Numbered from the stretch's first letter, positions 8,576 to 17,416 are shown. The stretch: DNA of 64,000 nucleotides from Ruminiclostridium cellobioparum DSM 1351 = ATCC 15832 (GCF_000621505.1 NZ_KK211295.1:86344-150343); one strand, 5' to 3'. Translations and numbers: made by a program. The notes: generated by a model from the sequence alone, not told the origin.

Positions 8576-8639
8576 ATAATTACACGCTCGCTTACTCTTT
8601 AGCTTACCCTCTCTCTTACTTTCTCACTCGCTTTCACAC
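8576..8639. repeat. Purine-rich low-complexity spacer
   Basis: Between the DUF1385 gene and prmC the minus strand is built of degenerate repeats such as GTAAG, GCGAG and GAGAGAG, with almost no pyrimidine runs. It contains the poor prmC ribosome site. It is probably a slippage-derived spacer with no visible function. Confidence 0.4.
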
Positions 8640-9575
8640 TTACTTTCCCCACTCGTCACTTCCGTTTTCGGCGGGAATAACTTCCTTAAAAGCCGCGATA
8701 GCCACTTCTATCTGGCTGTCGTCAGGCTCCCTGGTTGTAAAAGCCTGGAACATAAGACCGGGAGCACTGAAAATTTTAAATATCCAGTTGTCATGTTTCA
8801 CCGCAAACTTTATGGCTTCAAGCGAAACACCGGCGACGACGGGCACCAGCAGTATTCTGATAAGCGCATTTAGAAAGACATTGTGCCAGCCCGTAAAGGA
8901 AAATATCAATATACTGATAATCATAATGGTAAAGAATAAAGAAGTACCGCAGCGTGGGTGCTTTGTGGTGTATTTTCTGACATTCTCAACTGTAAGCTCG
9001 TCATCATGCTCATAGCAGTGAATGGTTTTGTGCTCGGCGCCATGATATTCCCACACTCTCCTCATCTCCTTGAGAAGTGAAACCAGTGCAAGGTACCCAA
9101 TAAACAGTCCTACTCTTATTGCCCCCTCGATCAGGTTGAGTATGACCACACCTGATGACGAATCTCTTTTTATTGGTATAAAGTTTGCTATAAAATTCGG
9201 AAGTAATATGAAAAGACCGACGCTGAACAAGATAGATATTACAACAGAGAAATAAATGGCAACATCGGCTATTTTATCTCCGAACTTCTCATCCAGCCAT
9301 TTTTCAAGCTTTGACGGCTCATATTTGTCCCCGTCTTCAAGGTCAACAAATTCCGCCGAATACATCAATGCTTTTACCCCGATAACCATCTGGGAAAAGA
9401 GGTTGACAGCTCCTCTGACGATGGGAATCCTGGAAAGTTTGCCTTTTGGCTTTTGCGGTTTTTTATCGATTACTATTTCACCGTCAGGTTTTCTTATCGC
9501 TGTGGCTCTGAATTCGGGTCCGATCATCAATAACCCTTCAAGCAAAGCCTGTCCGCCAATAGTTGTCTTCTTCAT
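8640..9575 (-). CDS. DUF1385 (YqhQ-like) membrane protein
   Basis: A 311-aa conserved membrane protein of the DUF1385 family (YqhQ in Bacillus). The diagnostic N-terminal block IGGQALLEGLLMIGPE follows the start. There are about four or five hydrophobic segments, and a conserved EYHGAEHKTIHCYEHDDELT stretch followed by HPRCGTS, suggesting metal binding. The function is unknown. The frame is open up to 9644, but AGGAGG lies just before the ATG at 9575, which I take as the start. It is located between rpmE and prmC, as is common in Clostridia. Confidence 0.88.
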   Translation of the reverse strand: MKKTTIGGQALLEGLLMIGPEFRATAIRKPDGEIVIDKKPQKPKGKLSRIPIVRGAVNLFSQMVIGVKALMYSAEFVDLEDGDKYEPSKLEKWLDEKFGDKIADVAIYFSVVISILFSVGLFILLPNFIANFIPIKRDSSSGVVILNLIEGAIRVGLFIGYLALVSLLKEMRRVWEYHGAEHKTIHCYEHDDELTVENVRKYTTKHPRCGTSLFFTIMIISILIFSFTGWHNVFLNALIRILLVPVVAGVSLEAIKFAVKHDNWIFKIFSAPGLMFQAFTTREPDDSQIEVAIAAFKEVIPAENGSDEWGK

Positions 9576-9718
9576 TGTAACCTCCTCAAATATATTGTCC
9601 TGTCTATAATAAATTTCAAATATTATTTCTCTATCAATAAACAATCCTACTAAGGCTCATATTAAAGCAATTATTAAAGCAAGTCAATTATTTTATAAAT
9701 TCCCATAAATGAACAAAA

Positions 9719-9741
9719 GACTGGGAAACTCGCTCCCAGTC
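9719..9741 (-). terminator. Intrinsic terminator after rpmE
   Basis: An eight-base stem GACTGGGA / TCCCAGTC with a seven-base loop is followed on the minus strand by TTTTG. It lies 16 bases after the rpmE stop, and probably separates rpmE from DUF1385-prmC. Confidence 0.75.
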
Positions 9742-9757
9742 CTTTAATGTTTTCATA

Positions 9758-9967
9758 TTATGCGTTATCAACGATACCATATTTCTTTTTAAACTTATCA
9801 ACACGTCCACCGGTATCAATGAGCTTCTGCCTTCCTGTGAAGAAAGGATGACACTTTGAACAAATTTCAACGTGAAGGGACTTTTTTGTAGAACCAGTAG
9901 TAAAAGTCTCACCGCAAGCGCACTTAACAACTGCTTCCGAGTAATCTGGATGTATTCCTTCTTTCAT
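9758..9967 (-). CDS. rpmE: 50S ribosomal protein L31, zinc-binding type
   Basis: A 69-aa ribosomal protein of the large subunit. It carries the zinc-binding cysteines C16, C18, C36 and C39 (CACGE and CSKCHPF), which identifies the C+ type rather than the zinc-free paralogue. Such proteins serve as a zinc store in other bacteria, where a C- paralogue replaces them under zinc starvation. AAGAAGGTG precedes the ATG. It lies 189 bases after rho and ends in its own terminator. Confidence 0.97.
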   Translation of the reverse strand: MKEGIHPDYSEAVVKCACGETFTTGSTKKSLHVEICSKCHPFFTGRQKLIDTGGRVDKFKKKYGIVDNA

Positions 9968-10156
9968 TGCTTTTCACCTTCTTTCAAACAAAATTGAAAC
10001 GTCCTCAATTTTTATATATTCAACGTACAGATTGTACCAAGTTGCGTATTAAAGAGGCAAGTGATATTTTAACATAAAAACGCACTTACCGCAATACCCT
10101 TTTTGATTATTGCTCAATCCGATTTATTCCATTTAGGCGGTAATTTCAACCGGTTA

Positions 10157-12499
10157 TTATTGGTTTTTATCAAGGAAGGAAATATTAATACTCTTTACAA
10201 AGTCATCGTTGGTCTTAGTCTGCAATAACCTGTTTATCAATATCTCTGTCACCTCTGCGGTGCCCATGTTGCTCATTGCTTTCCTGACAGCATATACACT
10301 TTCGAGTTCCTTCTGGCTAAGCAGCAATTCTTCTCTTCGTGTACCCGACTTATTAATGTCAATAGCAGGGAAGATCCTCTTTTCAGACAGCTTCCTGTCA
10401 AGGTGAAGTTCCATGTTACCCGTCCCCTTGAATTCTTCAAATATAACATCGTCCATCCTGCTACCTGTTTCAATGAGAGCAGTAGCCATAATGGTCAGGC
10501 TTCCGCCGTTTTCAATATTTCTGGCAGCACCGAAAAATCTCTTGGGCTTGTGCAATGCACCGGGGTCCAAACCTCCCGACAAAGTTCTTCCGGTAGGCGG
10601 GATAGTGAGGTTATAGGCTCTTGCCAGTCTTGTGATGCTGTCAAGAAGTATTACCACATCCTTCTTCTGCTCAACCAGTCTCTGAGCCCTCTCCAGAACC
10701 ATTTCCGCAACCTTGATATGGTGTTCGGGCACTTCATCGAAAGTAGAGTAGATTACCTCCCCCTTTATGGAACGCTGCATATCGGTTACTTCTTCCGGAC
10801 GCTCATCTATCAGTAAAACAATAAGTTCCACTTCAGGATAATTTACTGTGATAGCGTTGGCTATTTTTTTAAGTAAAATGGTTTTACCGGCTTTCGGAGG
10901 TGATACTATCATTCCTCTCTGGCCTTTACCAATAGGTGCTATTAAATCTATTAGTCTTGTGGAGAATTCTCTTGGAGAAGTTTCCAAAGTTATTCTGCTG
11001 TCAGGGTAAATTGGCGTCAGGTACTCAAAAGGTACTCTCTTGGAGGCAATATCAGGTGTATCACCGTTTATTGACTGGACATAGAGTAATGCCTGGAATT
11101 TTTCCCCTTCCTTTGGAATCCTGCCTTTTCCTCTCAGCTTGTCTCCCGTTTTAAGGCCGAACCGCCTGATCTGGGAAGGAGATACGTATATGTCTCTTGG
11201 CCCTGACAGATAGTTTTCACTTCTGAGGAACCCATAGCCATCGGGCAATACCTCCAGAACGCCTTCGACAGGATCGTCAGCTTCAATTTTCTCATTTGAC
11301 TGCTGCTGTGGCTGGGCAGTTTGAATAGCCTGCGGCACCGGAGCTGACTGCACTTGCTGAGTTGTCTGCTGCGGCACTTGCATAGCTGCCTGAGCATTGG
11401 AAGCATTTACCTGCGGCGGTTGGGAAACCGGCTGGTTTTGCTGCTGCACAGCCGGCTGCTGTGATGCCTGGGGCTGCTGTACCTGAGACTGCTGCTGTGC
11501 ATTATTCTGCTGCTGTGCATTATTATTATGTTGCTGTATATTATTCTGCTGCTGGTGCTGCTGCGGTCTTGGCAATTGATTGACTGATCTCTGTGACTGA
11601 GGCTGCGGCAGAGCAGGTTTGTCCTGATTCACAACAGAAGCATTGGCTTTTATTTGCCTTGGGACATGCTTTACGGGAATTGAAGGCTTCTTTTCAGCTT
11701 CCACGTTTTCTGTTTTTTGATCATTATTTACTGGAGAAGTTTTTACCGAAGCAGGCTTTTTATTTTCAACAGTTTTAACAGGATGTATCAGTTTCTCCGA
11801 TAATCTTCCCGGTTTGGGCTCCGGATTAACTGTCTCCTCTTTTTTTTCAGATGCTTCGGGTAAGGTTTTTTTCTCTTCCGTCTCCGGCTCAGCTGATGCA
11901 TCTTTTAATGCCTTGCTTGGTCTGCCTCTTTTGGATTTTCTCAAAACAGAAGTCTCGGCATCAACATGCTTGCTTTCTTCAGCCGCTTTTGGTTCAGTTG
12001 TGCCGTTTTTGTCTGAAGAAACCTTCTGGGCTGCCGGTTCCTGTATTTCCTGCTTAATAACAGGAATATCCTTTTCCTTACTTGAATCAGTACTTTTTTC
12101 TGTTTTAGCGCTTTTCCTGGTTTTGCCGGTTTGAACAGGCGTATTCTCCGGGCTGCTTAGATTTTCGGTTTTGCCGGCATTTTCCGGTTTACTCTTGCTC
12201 GCTTTATTTTTAGTACCTTCAGTTTTCTCCCCGCCTATAGTCTCAGTTGTATTATTTTCACCTGAAGCCCTGGCTTCGTTTTCACTTTTACTGCCGTTTT
12301 TGCTCCGGTCAGGCACTATTTTCCCGGAATCAGCCTTTTCAACTGCTTTGGAATCATTAGCTTTATTTGCTTCATCAGAATTTTTCAATATATCCAATAA
12401 TTCATTCTTTTTTAACTTGGATATGTTTTTTACACCCATCATTTTTGCAATATAACGCAAATCTTCTAGTGTTTTTGACTGTAAATCAATCTGATCCAT
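10157..12499 (-). CDS. rho: Transcription termination factor Rho with a very long disordered Q/N-rich insert
   Basis: The hexameric RNA helicase that terminates transcription. Residues 1-40 form the Rho N-terminal helical domain. Residues about 41-295 are a charged, low-complexity K/E/S/P linker. Residues about 296-402 are strongly Q/N-rich. The cold-shock-like RNA-binding domain spans about 410-485 ([15 protein letters not shown]). The ATPase domain follows, with Walker A PPKAGKT (534-540), Walker B DVVILLD (614-620) and the catalytic motif near GTGRMDD-like [12 protein letters not shown]. At 780 aa it is much longer than E. coli Rho (419 aa). A consensus promoter lies at 12629-12657. Confidence 0.97.
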   Translation of the reverse strand: MDQIDLQSKTLEDLRYIAKMMGVKNISKLKKNELLDILKNSDEANKANDSKAVEKADSGKIVPDRSKNGSKSENEARASGENNTTETIGGEKTEGTKNKASKSKPENAGKTENLSSPENTPVQTGKTRKSAKTEKSTDSSKEKDIPVIKQEIQEPAAQKVSSDKNGTTEPKAAEESKHVDAETSVLRKSKRGRPSKALKDASAEPETEEKKTLPEASEKKEETVNPEPKPGRLSEKLIHPVKTVENKKPASVKTSPVNNDQKTENVEAEKKPSIPVKHVPRQIKANASVVNQDKPALPQPQSQRSVNQLPRPQQHQQQNNIQQHNNNAQQQNNAQQQSQVQQPQASQQPAVQQQNQPVSQPPQVNASNAQAAMQVPQQTTQQVQSAPVPQAIQTAQPQQQSNEKIEADDPVEGVLEVLPDGYGFLRSENYLSGPRDIYVSPSQIRRFGLKTGDKLRGKGRIPKEGEKFQALLYVQSINGDTPDIASKRVPFEYLTPIYPDSRITLETSPREFSTRLIDLIAPIGKGQRGMIVSPPKAGKTILLKKIANAITVNYPEVELIVLLIDERPEEVTDMQRSIKGEVIYSTFDEVPEHHIKVAEMVLERAQRLVEQKKDVVILLDSITRLARAYNLTIPPTGRTLSGGLDPGALHKPKRFFGAARNIENGGSLTIMATALIETGSRMDDVIFEEFKGTGNMELHLDRKLSEKRIFPAIDINKSGTRREELLLSQKELESVYAVRKAMSNMGTAEVTEILINRLLQTKTNDDFVKSINISFLDKNQ

Positions 12500-12628
12500 A
12501 GTTCACCACCTTATAAAATCATTTATTGAACATTAAATAGGAAATTTGATTCGAAAAAATCTTTAGAAAAACCTTTTTTATTTAATTCCTTTTTCTAGAG
12601 GAGAATTTTTGAATATTCCACAAAGAGC

Positions 12629-12657
12629 ATTATATCAAATGTGTAAATACATGTCAA
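12629..12657 (-). promoter_or_regulatory. Consensus sigma-A promoter for rho
   Basis: On the minus strand, TTGACA (12652-12657) and TATAAT (12629-12634) are spaced by exactly 17 bases. The leader to the rho ATG would be about 120 bases. It contains a weak AGAAAAA / TTTTTCT hairpin followed by a T-run, which could allow attenuation. Confidence 0.85.
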
Positions 12658-12703
12658 TCTTAGTGTTATTTTCCCACAATTCTGTCATAATTTCCGAACT
12701 TAA

Positions 12704-13363
12704 TCAATTATATTTTTGTCCTGTATTTAATTTGGGTTTCCTGGCGAATAAAATTATTTTATCTCTTTGAAGTATCTTTTTCAGGTCATTGTTGGTAGAT
12801 GCAGGTATGAATTTGGTTCTTGAGCATTTATTGCATTTAAGAGTAATTCCTCTTCTGAGCATCGAAACAATAATTCCGTCGCTTCCGCACTCACACCGTA
12901 AATTGCCTTTTTCGGCAATGTCATGAATTCTGTTAAGTGTATCAAACATGACCTGAGTATTCTCAAAACATCTGTCATAACCGAATCCGTCAATAATTCC
13001 GTCCAATTCTTTTTCAAATTTATCGATGAATTTTCTTACAGAATCATCTTTGCCAATAAAACAATTCTTTATACCGGTTATCTGGCATGTATAAATAATT
13101 ATATTATTCGCCAGCAGGGCTTCTCTGCTGATAATATGCTTATGCTCCGAACCGCAGCCAATGCACGGAACCGTCAGCCTGTATTCGTTTTTACTTAATT
13201 TCTCTATCTCCAGCCGGGCCTTTCCGCATTTGCAGCCTGAAGTTATATTTCCGCTCAAAAAAAGTTTGAAAAGGTTGATTTTAGCAAAATCAAACGTCCC
13301 GCAAGAGAAGCATTTATATGCAATTGTTATATCCATATCTATCAGCATATCTCTCATCCTCAC
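12704..13363 (-). CDS. Cysteine-rich zinc-ribbon-like protein of unknown function
   Basis: I do not recognise the family. The 219-aa protein contains at least five CxxC or CxC knuckles (CFSCG, CKCG, CIGCG, CECG, CNKC), spread in pairs over the N-terminal third and the C-terminus. This pattern suggests two or three zinc ribbons with a helical middle (about 105-150). No signal peptide or membrane segment is seen, so it should be cytoplasmic. The start is uncertain: a GTG at 13363 follows AAGGAG by about ten bases, and an internal ATG further on is also possible. It lies just upstream of the rho promoter. Confidence 0.7.
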   Translation of the reverse strand: MRMRDMLIDMDITIAYKCFSCGTFDFAKINLFKLFLSGNITSGCKCGKARLEIEKLSKNEYRLTVPCIGCGSEHKHIISREALLANNIIIYTCQITGIKNCFIGKDDSVRKFIDKFEKELDGIIDGFGYDRCFENTQVMFDTLNRIHDIAEKGNLRCECGSDGIIVSMLRRGITLKCNKCSRTKFIPASTNNDLKKILQRDKIILFARKPKLNTGQKYN

Positions 13364-13517
13364 TGTTCAAGAACTCCTTGACAAACGTGTGCGCCGGTTT
13401 CACAACGGCAAATCATGCAAACCGTATATGAAATCTGCTCTGCTGATATAATATATTCTATAAAAATAAAAAAATTCCTTTTCCCAAGCATTATGTAAAT
13501 CTTATTTTAACAAACAG

Positions 13518-14579
13518 TTATTGTATCAGCTTCGTTATTACCACCGAGCGGTATTCACTGTCATTGATCAGGTCCACTATTCTGGGTTCCTCCCCGGATA
13601 TTATCTTAAGCGTCGGCCTTAAGCAAACTTCATCACTATTGCCTATTACCAGCCCTGTCTCCCCATTGCTGAGTAAAACAGATGCTCCCACAGGATATGG
13701 ATACACCCTCGAAGTAAATATTTTCACCAGCTCCGGATCAAACAAGGTCCCGCTGTTTGCCATGACATATTCTATTGCTTCAAGTACCGAGCAGCCTTTG
13801 CGGTATGACCGGTCGGATGTCAAAGCATCGTATACGTCGGCAATACATATTATCCTTCCGAAAAGAATGATATTCTCTCCCGACAATCCGTTGGGATATC
13901 CCGAGCCGTCATAATGCTCATGGTGTGATAAAACGGATACTGTTATCTTTGAAGATAGATTATTTCCGCCCGACAGCACATCATACCCTTTTTTACTGTG
14001 GGTTTTCATTATTTCAAATTCTTCATCGGTTAATTTACCGGGTTTATTCAATATCTCCGTTCCGATAAATAGTTTTCCGATGTCATGAAATAGCGCAGCA
14101 GTACCCACTGTCAGCATATCCGCCTTGTTCAGTTTCAAATGGTATGCTATTGCCAGCGCAATTATTGCTACGTTCACGGAATGAAAATATGTATAATTGT
14201 CAAACATTTTTAATTCCAGGAGATTCAGGTTCAGCTCTCTCTTTGAGAGCATATCGTCCACCAGCTCGGAAATCATTGACTGCAGATTGTCTATTTCATT
14301 ACTTAGAGTTTTTTTATCACTTTTCAGAGTAAGAGCATTGTTCAATTTCTTGGCCAGAGAAAATCTTACCTCGTTGGAAACAAAGTTTTCCTGATATTCT
14401 ATACCCTCTGAAAATTCATCTTCTATTAGTAATCCCTTGTAGCCCAGTAGTTCAAGTCTGTCGATAGCTGCTCTTGTCAATTCCGTATTTGCATTGATCA
14501 GTACAACGCCCTGCTCGTTAAAAATGGTTTTCCCTAACCTCATACCTTCCTGTACGAGATTAATTGCTAAATACCTCAC
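13518..14579 (-). CDS. HD-GYP domain cyclic-di-GMP phosphodiesterase
   Basis: A probable cyclic-di-GMP phosphodiesterase. The N-terminal 110 residues form a small sensory region unlike a receiver domain. The HD-GYP domain follows, with the metal-binding HD in HDIGK (H165, D166) and the HHEHYDGSGYP block (219-229). The GYP signature is intact, so it should be active. A C-terminal tail of about 80 residues (PYPVGASVLLSNGETGLV) resembles a small beta domain often found after HD-GYP. No membrane segment is seen. It appears monocistronic, starting near 14579. Confidence 0.88.
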   Translation of the reverse strand: MRYLAINLVQEGMRLGKTIFNEQGVVLINANTELTRAAIDRLELLGYKGLLIEDEFSEGIEYQENFVSNEVRFSLAKKLNNALTLKSDKKTLSNEIDNLQSMISELVDDMLSKRELNLNLLELKMFDNYTYFHSVNVAIIALAIAYHLKLNKADMLTVGTAALFHDIGKLFIGTEILNKPGKLTDEEFEIMKTHSKKGYDVLSGGNNLSSKITVSVLSHHEHYDGSGYPNGLSGENIILFGRIICIADVYDALTSDRSYRKGCSVLEAIEYVMANSGTLFDPELVKIFTSRVYPYPVGASVLLSNGETGLVIGNSDEVCLRPTLKIISGEEPRIVDLINDSEYRSVVITKLIQ

Positions 14580-14760
14580 TTATACCCCCATGATTTAAGA
14601 AAAATTAAACCGTTATGTTGTTTTAACACTCTGTCGTGCTGCATTAGCGGCTGTCAAGCATTTCAACCGTACCTAAAAAGAAAAACGATTTCTATTATAT
14701 ATTAATTGACATAACCTTGGGAATAGTTATTTTGTATAAAATTTTTTTGTATTATTATGA

Positions 14761-14813
14761 AAAAATAAAAACAACCCACATATTGATATACTCGCCAGGT
14801 TGTTTTTATTTTT
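14761..14813 (-). terminator. Strong bidirectional terminator
   Basis: A 16-base stem (AAATAAAAACAACC paired with GGTTGTTTTTATTT) encloses a loop of about 21 bases. Both flanks are A/T runs. It lies 39 bases past the stop of the small membrane protein on the minus strand, and insulates it from the HD-GYP gene. Confidence 0.75.
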
Positions 14814-14851
14814 TTCTAATTGCATACACATATGCCATCTACCATCCGTTA

Positions 14852-15034
14852 TTATTGTGATTTACTATCTGTTGTAAACAAGCCGGCCGCTGTAACAAAA
14901 ATACCTACGAACGGTGTTACCCTGCCCATAAATAAAAGGAAACCCCCTTCTACAAATCCAATCAGCATTACCTTACAGGCTATTCCAAATAAAATAAGCG
15001 CAATCCCAAACAACATTACTCGGTAATCCTTCAT
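14852..15034 (-). CDS. Small membrane protein of unknown function
   Basis: A 60-aa protein with two hydrophobic segments (about residues 6-28 and 38-54) joined by a short glycine-rich turn. A GAGGG site lies six bases before the ATG, and a strong terminator follows the stop, which supports a real gene. I do not recognise the family. The helical-hairpin topology is common among small clostridial membrane proteins. Confidence 0.6.
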   Translation of the reverse strand: MKDYRVMLFGIALILFGIACKVMLIGFVEGGFLLFMGRVTPFVGIFVTAAGLFTTDSKSQ

Positions 15035-15724
15035 ATTGAACCCTCATTTCTTATTTCTTTGTTTCCATCTCCATTTGTTTATCTGAAAAATCTTTAAATT
15101 TAAGACTTTACCTTTAAGTAAATATATTACATTTTCCTTCACAAGTAAATGGACTAATTGTAATACTGTCTCAAATGCTTATTTTACATTTATACTTTTC
15201 AAATATACTTTTCAAATTAGGAATTATGACGATTCTTTGATATCTGTTTTGGTTTTGTGAATCCTTTATAAATTTACATAAGGTAGTTGCACTTTTAGCA
15301 CCAAGCACATAGCCAAAAACAAGGTGTCCGTTGTTATGTTGAATCTAAGGAAGGAAACTGGCGGCAAACTTCTGGTGTGACGAACAGTAACTATATAAGG
15401 CATATATATGCAGGGTAAGATTGCAAAACAAACCAAATCGCTAAACTATTCGTAAGTATATGGTGTAATGTAGTAGATATATGGAAGGAAAAGACTTCAC
15501 AAATACCACATAATATGAGTTATGTGGTATATTCTGAAAATCCAATCCTGTTTTTATACAATTTTTGACCCTGAGAGCCGATTTACCTTTCTAAAATACT
15601 CCAAAAAAGTGGTAAAAAATAAAAATTACAATCTCCTTATAACTCGTTATATATCTAATTTTCTATGCCCCTCTCGTCAACACCCAAAGGGACATTGCTT
15701 ATTTAGAATAACATACTTCTGTCA
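15035..15724. other. AT-rich, largely gene-free stretch
   Basis: A 690-base region without a supportable gene. It contains the probable group II intron fragment (separate entry) and a hairpin ATACCACATA / TATGTGGTAT at 15503-15530. The remainder is AT-rich with scattered stops on both strands. Confidence 0.6.
15275..15500 (+). mobile_element. Possible fragment of a group II intron ribozyme
   Basis: The stretch containing TTGAATCTAAGGAAGGAAAC, then GGCGGCAAACTTCTGG and GTGTGACGAACAGTAACTA followed by AAGGCATAT, resembles domain I of bacterial group II introns, as I remember such sequences. The later text GTAGATATATGGAAGGAAA also fits. No reverse transcriptase frame and no 3' domain V/VI is evident, so it would be a truncated relic. 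This call rests on pattern memory and needs a covariance-model search. Confidence 0.4.
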
Positions 15725-16165
15725 TTATGAATTGCTTTTTAATAGCCTCAAGCCAGTTAAATATCCTAATCCACTAAATATTAAACCTAAAGGTGATGTT
15801 AATAGAATTAATTTTGTACCCGTACCTAACAAATAACTAAAACCATAAGCCGGGCTACAATACCAAAGATAGAGTGGAAAAAGAAATACTAAATTAGCTT
15901 TGGCTAATGAAAACAACCAAATCAGAATATTTGATATAATATTTATGCCCCAATACACAAAAATAAATTTTGTATATGTATTTTGTTTTTTTGTTCCCAT
16001 GTATAAACTAAACATAAACCAAAATATAAAAAAGGTAACTGAAAAAATAAAATTAAGAATCGTAGTATTTTTTTGTGAAAAGAAAATATCAATATTATAA
16101 ATTATCGCTATAATTGTGTTTAAAATGGTAAATAAAATTAAATAAACTATGTTAGTCAACTTCAT
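15725..16165 (-). CDS. Hypothetical four-helix membrane protein
   Basis: A 146-aa protein with four hydrophobic segments (about residues 6-26, 36-56, 68-86 and 118-138). AAGGAGAG precedes the ATG by six bases. Codon use is very AT-rich compared with the housekeeping genes around it, hinting at acquired or fast-evolving DNA. No family was recognised. The surrounding region also holds a probable intron relic, so this may be an accessory island. Confidence 0.65.
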   Translation of the reverse strand: MKLTNIVYLILFTILNTIIAIIYNIDIFFSQKNTTILNFIFSVTFFIFWFMFSLYMGTKKQNTYTKFIFVYWGINIISNILIWLFSLAKANLVFLFPLYLWYCSPAYGFSYLLGTGTKLILLTSPLGLIFSGLGYLTGLRLLKSNS

Positions 16166-16291
16166 AATATCTCTCCTTATAATTTATATTATGTCATATT
16201 GTACCACAAATAAATTATATTTCCACAGAGTGATCCAGCGTTTCAAATCATTAAATTTATATTAAACCCCTAATTAAGCATCTCATTGCTA

Positions 16292-16319
16292 TTGACATAT
16301 ATTACAAATTATGTAATTA
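16292..16319 (+). promoter_or_regulatory. Promoter for the secreted protein gene
   Basis: TTGACA (16292-16297) is followed after 16 bases by TAATTA (16314-16319). It lies about 35 bases upstream of the AAAGGAG ribosome site at 16355-16361. Confidence 0.55.
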
Positions 16320-16378
16320 TTAGTATTAATATGCATATTATACCAATAAAATGTAAAGGAGAATTTAAATGGTAATAA

Positions 16379-17011
16379 ATGGTAGTAAAAAATTTTTCAG
16401 CAATTTTGTCATTAGTTTTAGCAATTTCAATGTGTACGGGAGCTTTCGCAGCTAATAATGTAAATAAAGATAGTAAAGAATTAAAAAAAGCTGAAATAGT
16501 AAAGAAGCTTGAAGCGTTTGCCCAAAAGAATGGTGCAAAAATAGAAATAGTAGATAACGCAGACACACCTTTGAAATATGACAGCTTTGAGGAGTTTGAA
16601 AAAGCTTTAGAAGAATTTGACGCTCAATTTAAAGCTCCTGTCACAACTTCAGATGCAGTCAGAACTTCAAGTGTAAATGCAGGTACAAATAAAATATGTT
16701 CATATGATCATGGTGTTATGCTTGATAATATTTATGCTCTTGGAACGATACGACAAAAGGTTGTAGTAGATGTAAATCCTACAAATTTTGGTGCCATAAA
16801 GAGTCATACCTCATACATATATGGCGCAAGTTTTAGTGGCTGGACTTGGACGGTTGATATCTCTACTGAAGGTACATTAGACTCAAGCCGTACATTATGG
16901 GCAAAAGATAATGGGCACGTTACTTTAACTGCATCTATAGGTGGATTTGGAGTCAATTATACATTTGATAGAACATTATATCATGAATGGGGAGTATCTG
17001 CTGCATATTAG
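16379..17011 (+). CDS. Secreted protein of unknown function, with an ambiguous start
   Basis: A 210-aa exported protein. It has a signal peptide ending near AISMCTGAFA, a charged K/E-rich segment (about 30-70), and a C-terminal beta-rich, aromatic/Gly-rich domain (about 105-210) with SYIYGASFSGWTWTVDIS. The start is odd. The AAAGGAG site fits an ATG at 16369, but that frame ends after 28 codons. The frame encoding the signal peptide begins at the ATG at 16379, 17 bases from the ribosome site. A one-base deletion in the A6T5 run (16387-16397) would join the 16369 ATG to the signal peptide. No function is known. Confidence 0.7.
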   Translation: MVVKNFSAILSLVLAISMCTGAFAANNVNKDSKELKKAEIVKKLEAFAQKNGAKIEIVDNADTPLKYDSFEEFEKALEEFDAQFKAPVTTSDAVRTSSVNAGTNKICSYDHGVMLDNIYALGTIRQKVVVDVNPTNFGAIKSHTSYIYGASFSGWTWTVDISTEGTLDSSRTLWAKDNGHVTLTASIGGFGVNYTFDRTLYHEWGVSAAY

Positions 17012-17055
17012 GATGACATTAAGTTTAAAATAATTTGAATGATATTCCGTGAGTT

Positions 17056-17101
17056 AAAAAGAAGAAGCAGTACCTTACTTAAGGTATTGCTTCTTCTTTT
17101 T
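17056..17101 (+). terminator. Intrinsic terminator after the secreted protein gene
   Basis: A stem of about 20 bases (AAGAAGAAGCA-TACCTT with AAGGTA-TGCTTCTTCTT) with a four-base loop ends in a T-run. It is symmetrical enough to work in both directions. Confidence 0.8.
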
Positions 17102-17272
17102 GTGCGCCCATGCTGGGCGCAATCTAACGGGTAAAGCCCTAATTTATAGTTGAATAATTCCAAATTCAGCACATTTTCCTACGGCTCGTGCCCTTTCGGG
17201 TTCAATTCCTTCATTTTCTTTTATCCCCGCCGGGAGGCCAGTGGGGACTACGGGGAGACTGGTCTCTCCCGT
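17102..17272. other. Structured non-coding spacer
   Basis: No gene was seen. The hairpin GCGCCCATGCTGGGCGC lies near 17103-17119, and CGGGGAGACTGGTCTCTCCCG occurs near 17248-17270. With the branched element at 17273-17340, the whole spacer downstream of tRNA-Thr is unusually rich in stems. Confidence 0.5.
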
Positions 17273-17340
17273 AAGACGCTTCGTGTCTTTTTTATAAATA
17301 AAAAAGACACCTGCATTTTCCGCAGAAAATGCAAGCGTCT
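17273..17340 (-). terminator. Branched stem structure at the 3' end of tRNA-Thr
   Basis: An outer stem AAGACGCTT (about 17273-17281) / AAGCGTCTT (17332-17340) encloses two hairpins: GTGTCTTTTTT / AAAAAAGACAC and TGCATTTTC / GAAAATGCA. Read on the minus strand it starts directly after the tRNA CCA end. The first T-run may terminate tRNA transcription, and the outer stem could guide 3' processing. Confidence 0.5.
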
Positions 17341-17416
17341 TGGAGCTGGCGGACGGAATTGAACCCCCGACCTGCTGATTACAAGTCAGCTGCTCTACCT
17401 GCTGAGCTACACCAGC
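17341..17416 (-). tRNA. tRNA-Thr (anticodon TGT)
   Basis: The reverse complement folds as a cloverleaf. The acceptor stem pairs GCTGGTG with CGCCAGC, followed by T and an encoded CCA. The D-arm contains TAGCTCAGCAGGTAGAGCA. The anticodon loop CTTGTAA gives anticodon TGT. The T-arm carries GGGGGTTCAATTCC. It spans 76 bases including CCA and stands alone, with no neighbouring tRNA. Confidence 0.97.

Noticed and set aside
9688-9930. An 80-codon minus-strand frame overlapping rpmE
   Set aside because: Shares the region with the unmistakable L31 gene in another frame and crosses its terminator.
10403-10816. Antisense open frames within rho, including a 137-codon one
   Set aside because: Shadow of the strongly conserved Rho ATPase domain; no ribosome site or family resemblance.
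11450-11600. Repeated GCTGCTG/TTGCTG units that look like a microsatellite or repeat array
   Set aside because: They encode the Q/N-rich part of Rho in frame; there is no spacer structure, so it is neither CRISPR nor an independent repeat.
11814-12134. Antisense open frame rich in S, F and L within rho
   Set aside because: Produced by low-complexity coding of the charged Rho linker on the opposite strand.
15522-15836. A 104-codon plus-strand frame in the AT-rich island
   Set aside because: Runs into the opposite-strand membrane protein gene; composition is that of random AT-rich DNA and no ribosome site is present.
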